64,000 bases of DNA from Gloeotrichia echinulata CP02 (GTDB lineage: Bacteria; Cyanobacteriota; Cyanobacteriia; Cyanobacteriales; Nostocaceae): the NCBI GenBank assembly GCA_038087035.1, contig CP051187.1, positions 5,896,001 to 5,960,000 on the forward strand, written 5' to 3'. This document shows positions 51,849 through 61,841 of this stretch, in pieces. The notes beneath the pieces are model-generated. The model had not been told where the DNA came from, did not search any database, and saw only the letters and a list, made by a program, of their open reading frames with translations. Numbering within the stretch: position 1 is the stretch's first letter; each line of letters starts with the position of its first letter. A program made the translations under genes and the position numbers.

Positions 51849-54074
51849 TCAACCGAACTTACCAGCAGTGGAGGCGATGAGGAAGGCGGCGTAGGTCAAG
51901 ACATAGCCGACGGTGAAGTGAGCTAGACCAACTACACGAGCTTGAACGATGGACAGAGCAACGGGCTTATCTTTCCAGCGAACTAGGTTAGCTAGAGGAG
52001 TGCGTTCGTGTGCCCAAACCAGGGTTTCAATCAACTCTTGCCAGTATCCTCTCCAGGAGATGAGGAACATGAAGCCGGTCGCCCAAACTAGGTGTCCAAA
52101 CAGGAACATCCAAGCCCAGACAGACAGGTTATTCACGCCGTAGGGGTTGTAACCGTTGATCAACTGAGCGGAGTTAGCCCAGAGGTAATCACGGAACCAG
52201 CCCATGAGGTAGGTGGAGTTTTCGTTGAACTGAGCAACGTTACCTTGCCAAATACCGAGGTGTTTCCAGTGCCAGTAGAATGTTAACCAACCTACTGTAT
52301 TCAATGCCCAGAACAGAGACAGGTAGAAGGCGTCCCAAGCGGAGATATCGCAAGTACCGCCACGGCCTGGACCGTCGCAAGGGAAGGCGTAGCCGAAGTC
52401 CTTTTTATCGGGCATCAGCTTGGAACCACGAGCATCCAAAGCACCTTTGACCAAAATCAAGGTGGTGGTGTGCAGACCTAAGGCGATCGCATGGTGTACC
52501 AAGAAGTCGCCAGGGCCAATTGTTAAGAAGAGGGAGTTGGTGCCAGAGTTAATGGCTTCTAACCAGCCACTTAACCAAATGTTGCCGTAGTTGGGGTAGG
52601 CTGTGTAAGCGATGCTATCGGGGTTAGACAGCAAGGTGTCTAAGCCGTATAGTGTTTTACCACTAGCAGCTTGGATGAATTGAGCAAATACTGGCTCAAT
52701 CAAGATTTGCTTTTCAGGAGTACCGAAAGCAACTACTACGTCGTTGTGGACGTACAAGCCAAGGGTGTGGAAGCCTAAGAAGAGAGATACCCAGCTGAGG
52801 TGGGAGATAATCGCTTCTTTGTGCTGTAGCACACGGTCGAGTACGTTACCTTTGTTTTGTTCGGGGTCGTAGTCACGAACCCAGAAGATAGCCCCGTGGG
52901 CGAAAGCACCAACCATCAAGAAGATGGCGATGTATTGGTGGTGGGTGTACAGTGCTGCCTGGGTGGTGTAATCCTTAGCGATGAACGCATAGGATGGCAG
53001 AGAGTACATGTGTTGCGCTACCAATGAGGTGACGACACCTAATGCAGCTAAGTGCCAACCCAACTGGAAATGCAGGGAGTTGTTGTAGGTGTCATAAATG
53101 CCTTGGTGAGGCAGGTTGAATGGACCTTCAACAGGTTTGCCAAAGAAGGTTTTGGCATTCATCATTTCTTTGATGCTGTGACCAATACCGAAATTGGTAC
53201 GGTACATGTGACCAGCAACAATGAACAGGACGGCGATCGCCAGGTGGTGGTGAGCTATATCAGTCAACCACAGGGCTTCTGTCTGAGGATGGAAGCCACC
53301 TAAGAAGGTGAGAATCGCTGTACCCGCACCGGTGGAAGTCCCAAATAAATGTCCAGCAGTGTCTGGGTTTTGAGCGTAAACACCCCAGTTACCTGTAAAG
53401 AAGGGTGTCAAGCCTGCTGGGTGAGGAGCGGTGGTCAAGAAGTTGTCCCAACCTACGTGCTGTCCGCGAGCTTCGGGGATAGCAACGTGAATTAAGTGAC
53501 CAGCCCAAGCCAGAGAGCTAACGCCAAACAAACCTGCTAAGTGGTGGTTTAGGCGAGATTCAGCATTCTTGAACCAAGCCAGACTAGGACGGTACTTGGG
53601 TTGTAAATGTAGCCAACCAGCAAACAATAACACAGATGCGAATAACAACAGGAATACTGAACCGGTGTACAGTTCACTGTTTGTCCGCATACCGATGGTG
53701 TACCACCAGTGGTAGACACCAGAGTAAGCAATGTTTACCGGACCGTTAGCACCAGCTTGGGTAAATGCTTCGATCGCAGGTTGACCGAAGTGGGGGTCCC
53801 AAATCGCATGGGCAATGGGGCGAACATGCAGGGGATCTTTGATCCACTCTTCAAAGTTACCTTGCCAGGCTACGTGAAACAGGAGGCTGGAAGCCCACAG
53901 GAAGATGATTGCCAAGTGACCGAAGTGGGTGGCGAAAATCTTTTGGTAAAGACTTTCTTCCGTCATGCCATCGTGGCTTTCAAAGTCGTTTCCTGTAGCT
54001 ATCGCATACCATATCCGACGAGTACTCGGATCCTGTGCGAGATCCTGGCTAAATTTTGGAAATTTCGTTGCCAT
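51849..54074 (-). CDS. psaB: Photosystem I P700 apoprotein A2
   Basis: A 741-aa core subunit of photosystem I with 11 membrane helices. With PsaA it binds P700, most of the antenna chlorophylls, the phylloquinones and the Fx cluster. The Fx loop FPCDGPGRGGTCD (about residues 555-570) provides two cysteine ligands. His-rich transmembrane segments such as LTDIAHHHLAIAVLFIVAGH and WAGHLIHVAIPEARG are unmistakable. It follows psaA with a 110-base gap and is probably co-transcribed. The start (MATKFPKFSQDLAQDPSTRR) is the standard one. The gap contains a heptad repeat (54114-54153). Confidence 0.99.
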   Translation of the reverse strand: MATKFPKFSQDLAQDPSTRRIWYAIATGNDFESHDGMTEESLYQKIFATHFGHLAIIFLWASSLLFHVAWQGNFEEWIKDPLHVRPIAHAIWDPHFGQPAIEAFTQAGANGPVNIAYSGVYHWWYTIGMRTNSELYTGSVFLLLFASVLLFAGWLHLQPKYRPSLAWFKNAESRLNHHLAGLFGVSSLAWAGHLIHVAIPEARGQHVGWDNFLTTAPHPAGLTPFFTGNWGVYAQNPDTAGHLFGTSTGAGTAILTFLGGFHPQTEALWLTDIAHHHLAIAVLFIVAGHMYRTNFGIGHSIKEMMNAKTFFGKPVEGPFNLPHQGIYDTYNNSLHFQLGWHLAALGVVTSLVAQHMYSLPSYAFIAKDYTTQAALYTHHQYIAIFLMVGAFAHGAIFWVRDYDPEQNKGNVLDRVLQHKEAIISHLSWVSLFLGFHTLGLYVHNDVVVAFGTPEKQILIEPVFAQFIQAASGKTLYGLDTLLSNPDSIAYTAYPNYGNIWLSGWLEAINSGTNSLFLTIGPGDFLVHHAIALGLHTTTLILVKGALDARGSKLMPDKKDFGYAFPCDGPGRGGTCDISAWDAFYLSLFWALNTVGWLTFYWHWKHLGIWQGNVAQFNENSTYLMGWFRDYLWANSAQLINGYNPYGVNNLSVWAWMFLFGHLVWATGFMFLISWRGYWQELIETLVWAHERTPLANLVRWKDKPVALSIVQARVVGLAHFTVGYVLTYAAFLIASTAGKFG

Positions 54075-54113
54075 AGGTTTTGATAATTCCTCTGACCTTT
54101 AGCCATTAGCTAA

Positions 54114-54153
54114 TGGAGTTACGAGTTAGGAGTTAAGAGTTAGGAGTTAAATA
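54114..54153. repeat. GAGTTAG heptamer repeats between psaA and psaB
   Basis: Five or so heptamers GAGTTAG/GAGTTAA in a row, in the 110-base psaA-psaB intergenic space. Confidence 0.85.
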
Positions 54154-54184
54154 CTCATCACTCTTGACCCATAACTCTCGCTCC

Positions 54185-56443
54185 CTACCCTACTGAAAGG
54201 ATGTGTGCGTGGAAGAATGCCCAGGTGGTGGCTATTCCTCCTAAGAGGTAGTGTGCCACACCTACAGCCCGACCTTGAGTGATGCTCAGAGCGCGAGGCT
54301 GGATTGCTGGTGCTACTTTTAGTTTATTATGTGCCCAAACAATCGACTCAATTAGTTCTTGCCAGTAGCCGCGACCACTGAACAGGAACATTAAGCTGAA
54401 TGCCCAAACAAAGTGAGCGCCTAAGAAAAGCAGTCCGTAGGCAGACAGCGCACTTCCGTAGGAGTTGATTACTTGTGAAGCTTGTGCCCACAAGTAGTCA
54501 CGCAACCAGCCGTTGATGGTGATGGCACTTTGGGCAAAGTTATCACCCGTGATGTGAGACACTACACCATCTGAGTCTACTGTTCCCCAAACATCCGATT
54601 GCATTTTCCAACTGAAGTGGAAAATCACAATAGATAGGGAGTTATACATCCAGAAAAGTCCGAGGAACACATGGTCCCAACCAGACACTTGACATGTGCC
54701 GCCACGACCTGGACCGTCGCAAGGGAAGCGGAAGCCCAAGTTTGCTTTGTCTGGAATCAGACGAGAACTGCGGGCAAACAGCACACCCTTGAGCAGAATC
54801 AAGACTGTGACGTGAATTGTGAAGGCGTGGATGTGGTGAACCAGGAAGTCAGCTGTACCCAAAGGAATACCTGCTGCTGCCACTTTACCGCCAATAGCCA
54901 GAACACCGCCGCCAAATACATAGCTCACAGGTTCGAGGGCATTAGGTGCGGTTGTACCAGGTGCCAAGTGGTGCAGGTTTTGTACCCACTGAGCAAACAC
55001 TGGCTGCAACTGAATACCTGTATCGGAGAACAGGTCTTGGGGACGACCCAATGCACGCATTGTGTCGTTGTGGATGTACAGTCCAAAGCTATGGAAGCCT
55101 AGGAAAATAGACACCCAGTTTAGGTGAGAGATAATCGCATCCCGGTGACGAATTACTCGATCCAGGACGTTGTTTTGGTTAACAACAGGATCATAGTCCC
55201 GCACCATGAAGATGGCAGCATGAGCAGCGCCACCAACGATTAGGAAGCCGCCAATCCAAATATGGTGAGTGAATATGCACAATTGGGTAGCATAGTCAGT
55301 TGCCAAGTAAGGATAGGGGGGCATCGCGTACATGTGATGCGCGATGATGATGGTCAACGAACCCAAGAAGGCAAGGTTAGTTGCCAATTGAGCGTGCCAA
55401 GATGTGGTCAGGTTTTCATAAAGACCTTTGTGACCTTCACCAGTGAAGGGGCCTTTATGATTCTCGAGGATTTCTTTAATGCTGTGACCGATACCCCAGT
55501 TGGTACGGTACTGGTGACCAGCAATGATGAAGATAACAGCGATCGCCAGGTGGTGATGGGAAATGTCTGTCATCCACAACCCGCCTGTTACGGGGTTTAG
55601 ACCTCCCTTGAAGGTGAGGAAGTCAGAATATACACCCCAGTTCAGCGTGAAGAATGGTGCTAAACCTTGGGCAAAGCTGGGATACAGATCTGTCAACAAG
55701 GATGAGTTCAGGATGAACTCGTGGGGTAGGGGTATATCTTTGACGGCTACCCCTGCATCCAATAGCTTGTTGATTGGTGCGGACACGTGAATTAAGTGAC
55801 CAGCCCACCCCAAGGAACCACAACCTAGCAATATTTGCAAGTGGTGATTCAGCATCGACTCCACATTCTGGAACCATTCCAGTTTGGGAGCGCGCTTGTG
55901 GTAGTGGAACCAACCAGCGAACAGGAACAAGCCTGCTAATACCAAGCCACCAATGGCTGTGACGTATAGCTGGAATGAACTGGTAATACCCCAGCCCCGC
56001 CATACTTGGAATAAGCCAGAGGTGATTTGAATGCCGTGGAAGCCACCGCCGACATCAGCATTCAATATGTCTTGCCCAAAGATAGGCCAAACCACTTGGG
56101 CACTAGGCTTGACGTTCAGCGGATCGCTTAACCAAGCTTCGTAGTTGGAAAACTTCGCGCCGTGGAACAAAGCCCCGCTCAACCAGATCGCTACTACGGC
56201 TAGGTGGCCGAAGTGTGCAGCGAATATCTTGCGGGATATTTCTTCTAAATCGCTCGTGTGCGTATCAAAATCGTGGGCGAGAGCGTGGAGGTTCCAAATC
56301 CATGTGGTGGTTTTGGGACCTTTGGCTAAGGATCTGTCGAAGTGTCCGGGTTGTCCCCATCTCTCAAACGAGGTAGGAACGGGATCGTTATCGACTATGA
56401 CTCTTGCCTTTTTCTCCTCTCGCTCCGGAGGACTAATCGTCAT
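54185..56443 (-). CDS. psaA: Photosystem I P700 apoprotein A1
   Basis: A 752-aa core subunit that pairs with PsaB. Start MTISPPEREEKKARVIVDND, with an AGGAGG ribosome binding site seven bases upstream (minus strand of 56450-56456). The Fx loop FPCDGPGRGGTCQ (about residues 575-590) and the motif TDISHHHLAIAVIFIIAGHQ identify it. Eleven transmembrane helices can be traced. It carries the leading P700 chlorophyll and phylloquinone of its branch. The psaAB order and direction are normal. The long leader (56444-57205) presumably holds the light-regulated promoters. Confidence 0.99.
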   Translation of the reverse strand: MTISPPEREEKKARVIVDNDPVPTSFERWGQPGHFDRSLAKGPKTTTWIWNLHALAHDFDTHTSDLEEISRKIFAAHFGHLAVVAIWLSGALFHGAKFSNYEAWLSDPLNVKPSAQVVWPIFGQDILNADVGGGFHGIQITSGLFQVWRGWGITSSFQLYVTAIGGLVLAGLFLFAGWFHYHKRAPKLEWFQNVESMLNHHLQILLGCGSLGWAGHLIHVSAPINKLLDAGVAVKDIPLPHEFILNSSLLTDLYPSFAQGLAPFFTLNWGVYSDFLTFKGGLNPVTGGLWMTDISHHHLAIAVIFIIAGHQYRTNWGIGHSIKEILENHKGPFTGEGHKGLYENLTTSWHAQLATNLAFLGSLTIIIAHHMYAMPPYPYLATDYATQLCIFTHHIWIGGFLIVGGAAHAAIFMVRDYDPVVNQNNVLDRVIRHRDAIISHLNWVSIFLGFHSFGLYIHNDTMRALGRPQDLFSDTGIQLQPVFAQWVQNLHHLAPGTTAPNALEPVSYVFGGGVLAIGGKVAAAGIPLGTADFLVHHIHAFTIHVTVLILLKGVLFARSSRLIPDKANLGFRFPCDGPGRGGTCQVSGWDHVFLGLFWMYNSLSIVIFHFSWKMQSDVWGTVDSDGVVSHITGDNFAQSAITINGWLRDYLWAQASQVINSYGSALSAYGLLFLGAHFVWAFSLMFLFSGRGYWQELIESIVWAHNKLKVAPAIQPRALSITQGRAVGVAHYLLGGIATTWAFFHAHILSVG

Positions 56444-57205
56444 TCGACCTCCTCTCTAGATAAGGAATGAGGAATCATGGAACCACAAAGTTATCCTTAG
56501 TCGCATCCTCCAGGATTTGACTGGGGCAGCGATCAAGACCCGATGTGGAAGTTTGTTTCTGTTGAATTATAGGGTCTTAACTTGTACCTTCTTCGACATA
56601 TGTTAACAATAATTCAAACTTCCTGGAATAATTGTCTGCTCTGCCTTTTAATTGCAAAGCGATGGTCAAAAAGTCAATAGGTTATTCATTTTATTTACAA
56701 ACTATAACAATTGGTTAAACTTATACTTTGACTGTATCTAAGTCGCCGCAAATAAACCCAAGATTTACGCAGGTGTCACACTCAAGATATGTTGTGGGTA
56801 GGGTGTTAGGGATTTGAGTCGTGATAAACCACAGATTTTTGGCATCCTACTCTCTCTACGAATGTGCCCGCAGAGTAGGTCAGGTCAATCGATTTTGGAT
56901 TTTGGATTTTGGATTTTGGATTGACCCCGACCACAAGGGTACCTTGCTCGAGGATTTTGGATTTTGGATTTGTTAGGCACACAAGGGGCCTGCAAGGGAC
57001 CGAAACAATCTAAAATCTAAAATCTAAAATCTAAAATTGGCTTGGTCAATCGCGCAGTTCACTAATTTCGCCAAATATTCTGATATATACAAAGCGAATC
57101 TCACCGAATGTCAAGCAAATTTGTGCTTTTGCGCTATTGTTCCCTATGGACAGTTTGATCCACAATCATCTGGCAGTAGTTTAAAACTATCAGTAAGTGG
57201 AACCC
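56444..57205. repeat. psaA upstream region with tandem GGATTTT and AAATCTA repeats
   Basis: From the psaA side, a TTACGCAGGTGTCACA block (about 56764-56780) recurs from 41844. Heptamers GGATTTT are found at about 56894-56925 and 56950-56970, and AAATCTA heptamers at 57008-57037; the two sets are reverse complements of each other and can pair. No gene is supported; short frames such as 57037-57249 look spurious. Confidence 0.7.
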
Positions 57206-58831
57206 ATGAAGTCTTGGCAGAATATGGTGTTAGAAAATCTCCTCCCTAGGAGGTTCGCAATTTTCAGATGGCTAATGACTTTCTTACTGGTCTTGAGTTT
57301 GACCAGTTGTGGAGAAAAAGCTGTCAGTCAGGATGTATCTGTTAGCTACAAAGAAACCCAACCACCAATTTCCCAGCAATTTTCGGAAGTGTCACCACCA
57401 GCTACAATCCAAGAATTGCGTCGAGCGTTGGAAGTTTATCAACCACAGGTAACTATAGTTACACCTCAAAAAGATGAGGTTTTGCAAGACCGTCAGGTGA
57501 CAGTCAGCTTTCAGGTTAAGGACTTACCAATATTTCAGAACCCTGAATTTGAACTAGGTCCTCATCTACACGTAATTCTTGATAACGAACCATATATAGC
57601 CGTTTACGACCTGAATCAGCCCCTGGTTTTACCAGATTTGTCCCCAGGTACCCATACCCTACGAGTTTTTGCTTCCCGTCCTTGGCATGAAAGCTTTAAA
57701 AATGAAGGCGCTTATGCCCAAACAACATTTCACATTTTCACCAAAACCGACGACAATAATCCAGATCCCACCTTACCCCTGCTAACCTATAGCCGTCCTA
57801 AAGGTGATTACGGCGCTGAACCAATTTTACTAGACTTTTACCTCACTAACGCCCCACTACACATCGCGGCTGAAAATAACCCCAAAGACGAAATTAGTGA
57901 TTGGCGCATCCGTACTACAATTAATGGTGAAAGCTTTGTATTTGATCGCTGGCAATCAGTTTATCTCAAAGGCTTTAAGCCAGGGAAAAACTGGATCAAG
58001 CTGGAATTTCTCGATAATCAGGGAAACCCTGTGAAAAATGTCTTTAACTCCACAGTTAGAGTCATAAACTATCAGCCGAACGGTAAAGACACACTCTCGC
58101 GCATTGTCAGAGGAGAACTCACCGCCGATGAGGTGCGAGGTATTGTAGATCCAAATTACATCGTCAAGATACCACCGACTGAACCCACGCCGGAACCTAC
58201 CGCAACTCCTGAAGTAGAAAAAACACCAGAACCACAGATTAAAGAAGAAAAACAGCCAATTCCAGAGACTGAGATTCTAGAAGAACCTAAAACACAAACA
58301 ATTGAACCAAAACAGCCAGAAGAACCAAAATTAGAACAGCCAACGGTGGTACCATCTCCTAGTGTGTCTCCCACACCGGAACCCACTGCGCCGACACCTG
58401 AAGCAACTGAGGAAAAAGAAGTTCCTCAGCCTCCTAGTGTGTCTCCCACACCAGAGATTATAGACACACCAGCGCCAGAAGTAATTACGCCCTCACCTGT
58501 AGTGACACCAGCACCGGAGGTTATTATACCAACACCGGAGGTAATTACACCGTCACCAGAAACGACACCAGCGCCGGAAGTTATTACACCAACACCTGTA
58601 GTGACACCAGCGCCGGAAGTTATTACGCCAACACCTGTAGTGACACCAGCGCCGGAAATTATCGAGACACCGGCGCCGGAAGTAATTACACCGTCACCAG
58701 AAACGACACCAGCGCCGGAAATTATCGAGACACCGGCGCCGGAAGTAATTACACCGTCACCAGAAACGACACCAGCACCAAAGCCAACGGTAAAACCAGA
58801 AGCTGAAGCAATGGAATTACCGAATGTTTAG
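57206..58831 (+). CDS. Lipoprotein with Pro/Glu/Thr-rich repeat tail
   Basis: A 541-aa protein starting at the ATG at 57206. The hydrophobic segment (FRWLMTFLLVLSLTS, about residues 19-33) ends in a lipobox Cys (LTSCGEK). The next about 280 residues form two beta-sandwich-like regions (QVTIVTPQKDEVLQDRQVTV, THTLRVFASRPWHESF; then LDFYLTNAPLHIAAENNP, WRIRTTINGESFVFDRWQSV). From about residue 320 to the end the protein is almost wholly P, E, T, V and I in imperfect repeats of TPAPEVITPSP or TPAPEIIETPAP, like a rigid cell-wall spacer. The DNA repeat is likely to vary in number between strains. Envelope location is likely; function is unknown. Confidence 0.8.
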   Translation: MKSWQNMVLENLLPRRFAIFRWLMTFLLVLSLTSCGEKAVSQDVSVSYKETQPPISQQFSEVSPPATIQELRRALEVYQPQVTIVTPQKDEVLQDRQVTVSFQVKDLPIFQNPEFELGPHLHVILDNEPYIAVYDLNQPLVLPDLSPGTHTLRVFASRPWHESFKNEGAYAQTTFHIFTKTDDNNPDPTLPLLTYSRPKGDYGAEPILLDFYLTNAPLHIAAENNPKDEISDWRIRTTINGESFVFDRWQSVYLKGFKPGKNWIKLEFLDNQGNPVKNVFNSTVRVINYQPNGKDTLSRIVRGELTADEVRGIVDPNYIVKIPPTEPTPEPTATPEVEKTPEPQIKEEKQPIPETEILEEPKTQTIEPKQPEEPKLEQPTVVPSPSVSPTPEPTAPTPEATEEKEVPQPPSVSPTPEIIDTPAPEVITPSPVVTPAPEVIIPTPEVITPSPETTPAPEVITPTPVVTPAPEVITPTPVVTPAPEIIETPAPEVITPSPETTPAPEIIETPAPEVITPSPETTPAPKPTVKPEAEAMELPNV

Positions 58832-58844
58832 CGATAAAGCGTAA

Positions 58845-59741
58845 CTACGAGCGTTGAGATAAAGCCTCAACAAAAGCGATCGCAGCTAGAGGATTACCTA
58901 TACTATCCAAGGCAGGACTATAGCAGGCGATCGCTCCCTGTTCTGGTATAATTACTAAAAGTCCACCACTAATGCCTGATTTCATCGGTAGACCAATTCT
59001 GGCAGCAAATTCACCGGAAGCTTCATATAGTCCACAAGTTAACATCACATTGTTGACAAGTTGACGATTTTGTGAATTTAACAATCCGGTTTCACAAGCG
59101 AGAATTTTTCCAAGTATTGCTAAATCTTTAACTCTGCCAGATATACAGCAGATTTGTTCGTAAGTATCAAGGGCTATTTGGAGATTGTCGAGATGTTGGG
59201 TTTGAGCCAGATAATTGGCGATCGCTTGATTGGCTGGTGAAGGATTAGCACGTACAGAAGCCAGCATCACCTCATCCAGCTTTAGCTGACAACCGGCTAA
59301 TTGATTGAGCCATTGACAAAATAAAACAGTGCGATGATTGGCGTCTTTTCCTGGTAACTTATCAGCAAGGGTGATAGCGCCACTATTAATCATCGGGTTG
59401 CGGGGGTGTCCGCGATCGCTAATTAATTGCTCTAGGGAATTGAAAGGCGCTGATGATGGTTCAACCCCAACCCATTGTACAACATTTTCTGCTCCCAGGT
59501 GTTCTAGGAGATAGAGGAAGGAAAATGGCTTAATTACACTCATCAGCGGGAATAAGCAATTTGTATCCCCTTGACTGTAAGTTTGGCCATTTTTACAGCA
59601 GATATGAACCGCAAACCAATGAGGATCAGCCACAGCTAATAAGGGGATGCGGTTAATTACTTTTCCTTTATCAGCCTGGATTTTGGCTTGTTGTACCCAG
59701 ACAGATAATTGAGTTTGGCTTAGTGTTTCCAGTCCTTTCAC
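58845..59741 (-). CDS. glsA: Glutaminase A
   Basis: A 298-aa serine-dependent beta-lactamase-fold glutaminase, converting glutamine to glutamate and ammonia. The catalytic S-x-x-K is FPLMSVIKPF (about residues 66-75). RNPMINSGAIT (about 113-123) and the GLYEASGEFAARIGLPMKSG region (late Tyr and Lys/Ser site) are conserved. The length is normal. It is convergent with the lipoprotein gene upstream (13-base gap), so they end at the same place. It may take part in nitrogen or acid-stress metabolism. Confidence 0.92.
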   Translation of the reverse strand: MKGLETLSQTQLSVWVQQAKIQADKGKVINRIPLLAVADPHWFAVHICCKNGQTYSQGDTNCLFPLMSVIKPFSFLYLLEHLGAENVVQWVGVEPSSAPFNSLEQLISDRGHPRNPMINSGAITLADKLPGKDANHRTVLFCQWLNQLAGCQLKLDEVMLASVRANPSPANQAIANYLAQTQHLDNLQIALDTYEQICCISGRVKDLAILGKILACETGLLNSQNRQLVNNVMLTCGLYEASGEFAARIGLPMKSGISGGLLVIIPEQGAIACYSPALDSIGNPLAAIAFVEALSQRS

Positions 59742-59856
59742 ATGTTATACAATCTTGGGAGATTTTATCATTGTGGTGTCAATTTTATTTTTGCACCATT
59801 GAGGCACAAAGATACAAATAAAAATTGGCGTTGCTAATTAGAAATATGAATTAGTC

Positions 59857-59888
59857 TCACGCAAAGGCGCAAAGGCGCAAAGAGTAAG
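59857..59888. repeat. GGCGCAAA heptamer repeats
   Basis: ACGCAAAGGCGCAAAGGCGC is the reverse-complement style of the CTTTGCG array at about 50410. It lies in the leader of the thioredoxin-NHL gene. Confidence 0.8.
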
Positions 59889-59940
59889 AGTTAAAGAAAC
59901 TTAATTTTGGCATTTTATATTCAATATCAAAGTATAACTT

Positions 59941-61449
59941 ATGATTCCCCGCGTCAGAGCGCCTGAACTACCACAAAATTATTCTTTGTTGAACACCGAT
60001 AAACCATTTTCTTTGAAAGCACTCAAAGGTAGAGTTGTAATTTTAGATTTTTGGACGTACTGTTGTATCAACTGTCTGCATATTCTGCCAGATCTAAAAT
60101 ATTTAGAGCAGAAATATAAAGATAGTCTGACAGTCATTGGCGTCCATTCCGCCAAATTTGACAACGAAAAAGAAACCGAAAATATTCGTCAAGCTATCTT
60201 GCGTTATGACATCGAACACCCAGTTTTAGTAGACAGGGATTTTCGAGTTTGGCAAGAATATGCTGTACGTGCTTGGCCTACCTTAATGGTAATTGACCCT
60301 GAAGGTTATGTAATTGGCTATTTCTCCGGTGAAGGAAAACGTGATGTTTTAGATGAATTGATTGAAAAATTAATTCGCCAACACCAGGAAAAAGGCACGA
60401 TTAATTTTCAAGAATTTAGTTTCAGCTTAGAAAAAGAGCGTCAACCATTAATTACGCCACTAGCTTTTCCGGGTAAAGTCTTGGCGACATCTGCGGGTTT
60501 GTTCATCGCTGATTCTGGACATCACCGCCTAATTATGAGTAGCTTTGAGGGAGAAGTCTTGTATTTAATTGGTACGGGAAAATCTGGTTTAACTGATGGT
60601 GGTTTTGGCGAAGCACAGTTTTTTGCACCCCAAGGAATGGCTTTTGATGCAGAAGATCAAATTCTCTATGTTGCTGATACAGAAAATCATGCTTTGCGGC
60701 GAGTTGACATCAAGCGTCAATTAGTAGAAACTATCGCGGGAACTGGTACGCAAAATCGGAATATCAGTCGTCATAGTGGCGCTGGTTTGAAAACCGCTTT
60801 GAATTCTCCTTGGGATTTGGTGAAAGTCGGAAATACCCTATTTATTGCGATGGCTGGATCTCATCAAATTTGGGTGATGTATTTACAAACAAACATGATT
60901 AAAAGCTATGCTGGTACTGGTGCAGAAGCTTGTATTGATGGTTCTTTAGATGAATCGGCTTTTGCTCAACCAAGTGGTATGACTACAGATGGTCAAGAGT
61001 TATATATTGCTGACAGTGAAGTTAGTTCAATTCGCGGTGTGGGACTGGTAAAACCATACCAAGTGCGTACAGTTTGCGGTAGTGGGGGTTTATTTAGCTT
61101 TGGCGATGTAGATGGACAAGGTGAAGATGTTCGTTTACAACATTGCTTAGGAATTGAATACGCCCAGAATTATTTGTGGGTAGCGGATACTTATAATCAT
61201 AAAATTAAATTAGTCAGTCCTAGCACAGGTGATTGTCAAACAATTTTGGGGGATGGTGTCGCAGGTTTGCAAGATGGTGAAGCTAAGAAGACGCGCTTTT
61301 TTGAACCTTCGGGATTGAGTGTTATGGGTTCATATCTATATATTAGTGATACGAATAATCATGTTATTCGGCGTGTTGATTTAAATTCGTTTGCGGTGAC
61401 GACGATGAATTTTGCTGGTTTGTGTGCGCCTGATGTTTGTATTCCGTAG
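59941..61449 (+). CDS. Thioredoxin-like domain fused to NHL repeats (NHLRC2-like)
   Basis: A 502-aa protein. The N-terminal thioredoxin-like fold has VVILDFWTYCCINCLHILPD (about residues 31-50), then VIGVHSAKFDNEKE and RAWPTLMVIDPEGY. The C-C-I-N-C arrangement is the same as in animal NHLRC2, replacing the standard W-C-x-x-C. From about residue 170, NHL-type propeller repeats follow: ATSAGLFIADSGHHRLIMSS, ILYVADTENHALRRV, LWVADTYNHKIKLVS and LYISDTNNHVIRRV. There is no signal peptide, so the protein is probably cytoplasmic. The redox role is inferred. Full length and conserved in many bacteria. Confidence 0.9.
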   Translation: MIPRVRAPELPQNYSLLNTDKPFSLKALKGRVVILDFWTYCCINCLHILPDLKYLEQKYKDSLTVIGVHSAKFDNEKETENIRQAILRYDIEHPVLVDRDFRVWQEYAVRAWPTLMVIDPEGYVIGYFSGEGKRDVLDELIEKLIRQHQEKGTINFQEFSFSLEKERQPLITPLAFPGKVLATSAGLFIADSGHHRLIMSSFEGEVLYLIGTGKSGLTDGGFGEAQFFAPQGMAFDAEDQILYVADTENHALRRVDIKRQLVETIAGTGTQNRNISRHSGAGLKTALNSPWDLVKVGNTLFIAMAGSHQIWVMYLQTNMIKSYAGTGAEACIDGSLDESAFAQPSGMTTDGQELYIADSEVSSIRGVGLVKPYQVRTVCGSGGLFSFGDVDGQGEDVRLQHCLGIEYAQNYLWVADTYNHKIKLVSPSTGDCQTILGDGVAGLQDGEAKKTRFFEPSGLSVMGSYLYISDTNNHVIRRVDLNSFAVTTMNFAGLCAPDVCIP

Positions 61450-61841
61450 GAGGATAATCTCACGCAAACGCGAGTGCGTCTGTCTTTGCTACGCAACGCT
61501 ACCGCGAACGACACGCTACGCGTAAAGCCTGCGGCATAGCTTCGCTTACGCGTAGCGTCCCGCTCTTAACGCAGAGAAGGCGCAAACGCGAGTGCGTCTG
61601 TCTCCGACACGCTACGCTAAAGCAGAGAAGGCGCAAAGAGTAATTTATAGCGGTTATCGGTTGAGTCCAATACACTCGTAAGGGCACGGCAGTGCCGTGC
61701 CCCTACAGGCGATGATATAATTTTGTATTCCATCCAACTGAGAACGGCTATAGTAGGGTTATCATAAAATTAGTTATTTTTGATGTAGATGGTACATTTT
61801 TTGCGAAAATATTAGAAGCAGTGACAATCCCCAGTTTTTAT
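61450..61841. other. Repeat-rich spacer with a HAD-domain fragment
   Basis: 61455-61640 has repeated GCGAGTGCGTCTGTCT and GCAGAGAAGGCGCAAA words plus ACACGCTACGCG inverted pieces, and 61682-61702 is a GGGCACGGCA / TGCCGTGCCC hairpin. Next to the DUF952 start, 61770-61820 reads IIKLVIFDVDGTFFAKILEA in frame with that gene, which is the first strand of a HAD phosphatase with the D-x-D-G-T motif. This may be a leftover of a broken gene. Confidence 0.55.

Noticed and set aside
57037..57249. Rightward 70-codon frame before the PET-rich lipoprotein
   Set aside because: It begins in AAATCTA heptamers and overlaps the lipoprotein start; no domain is visible.
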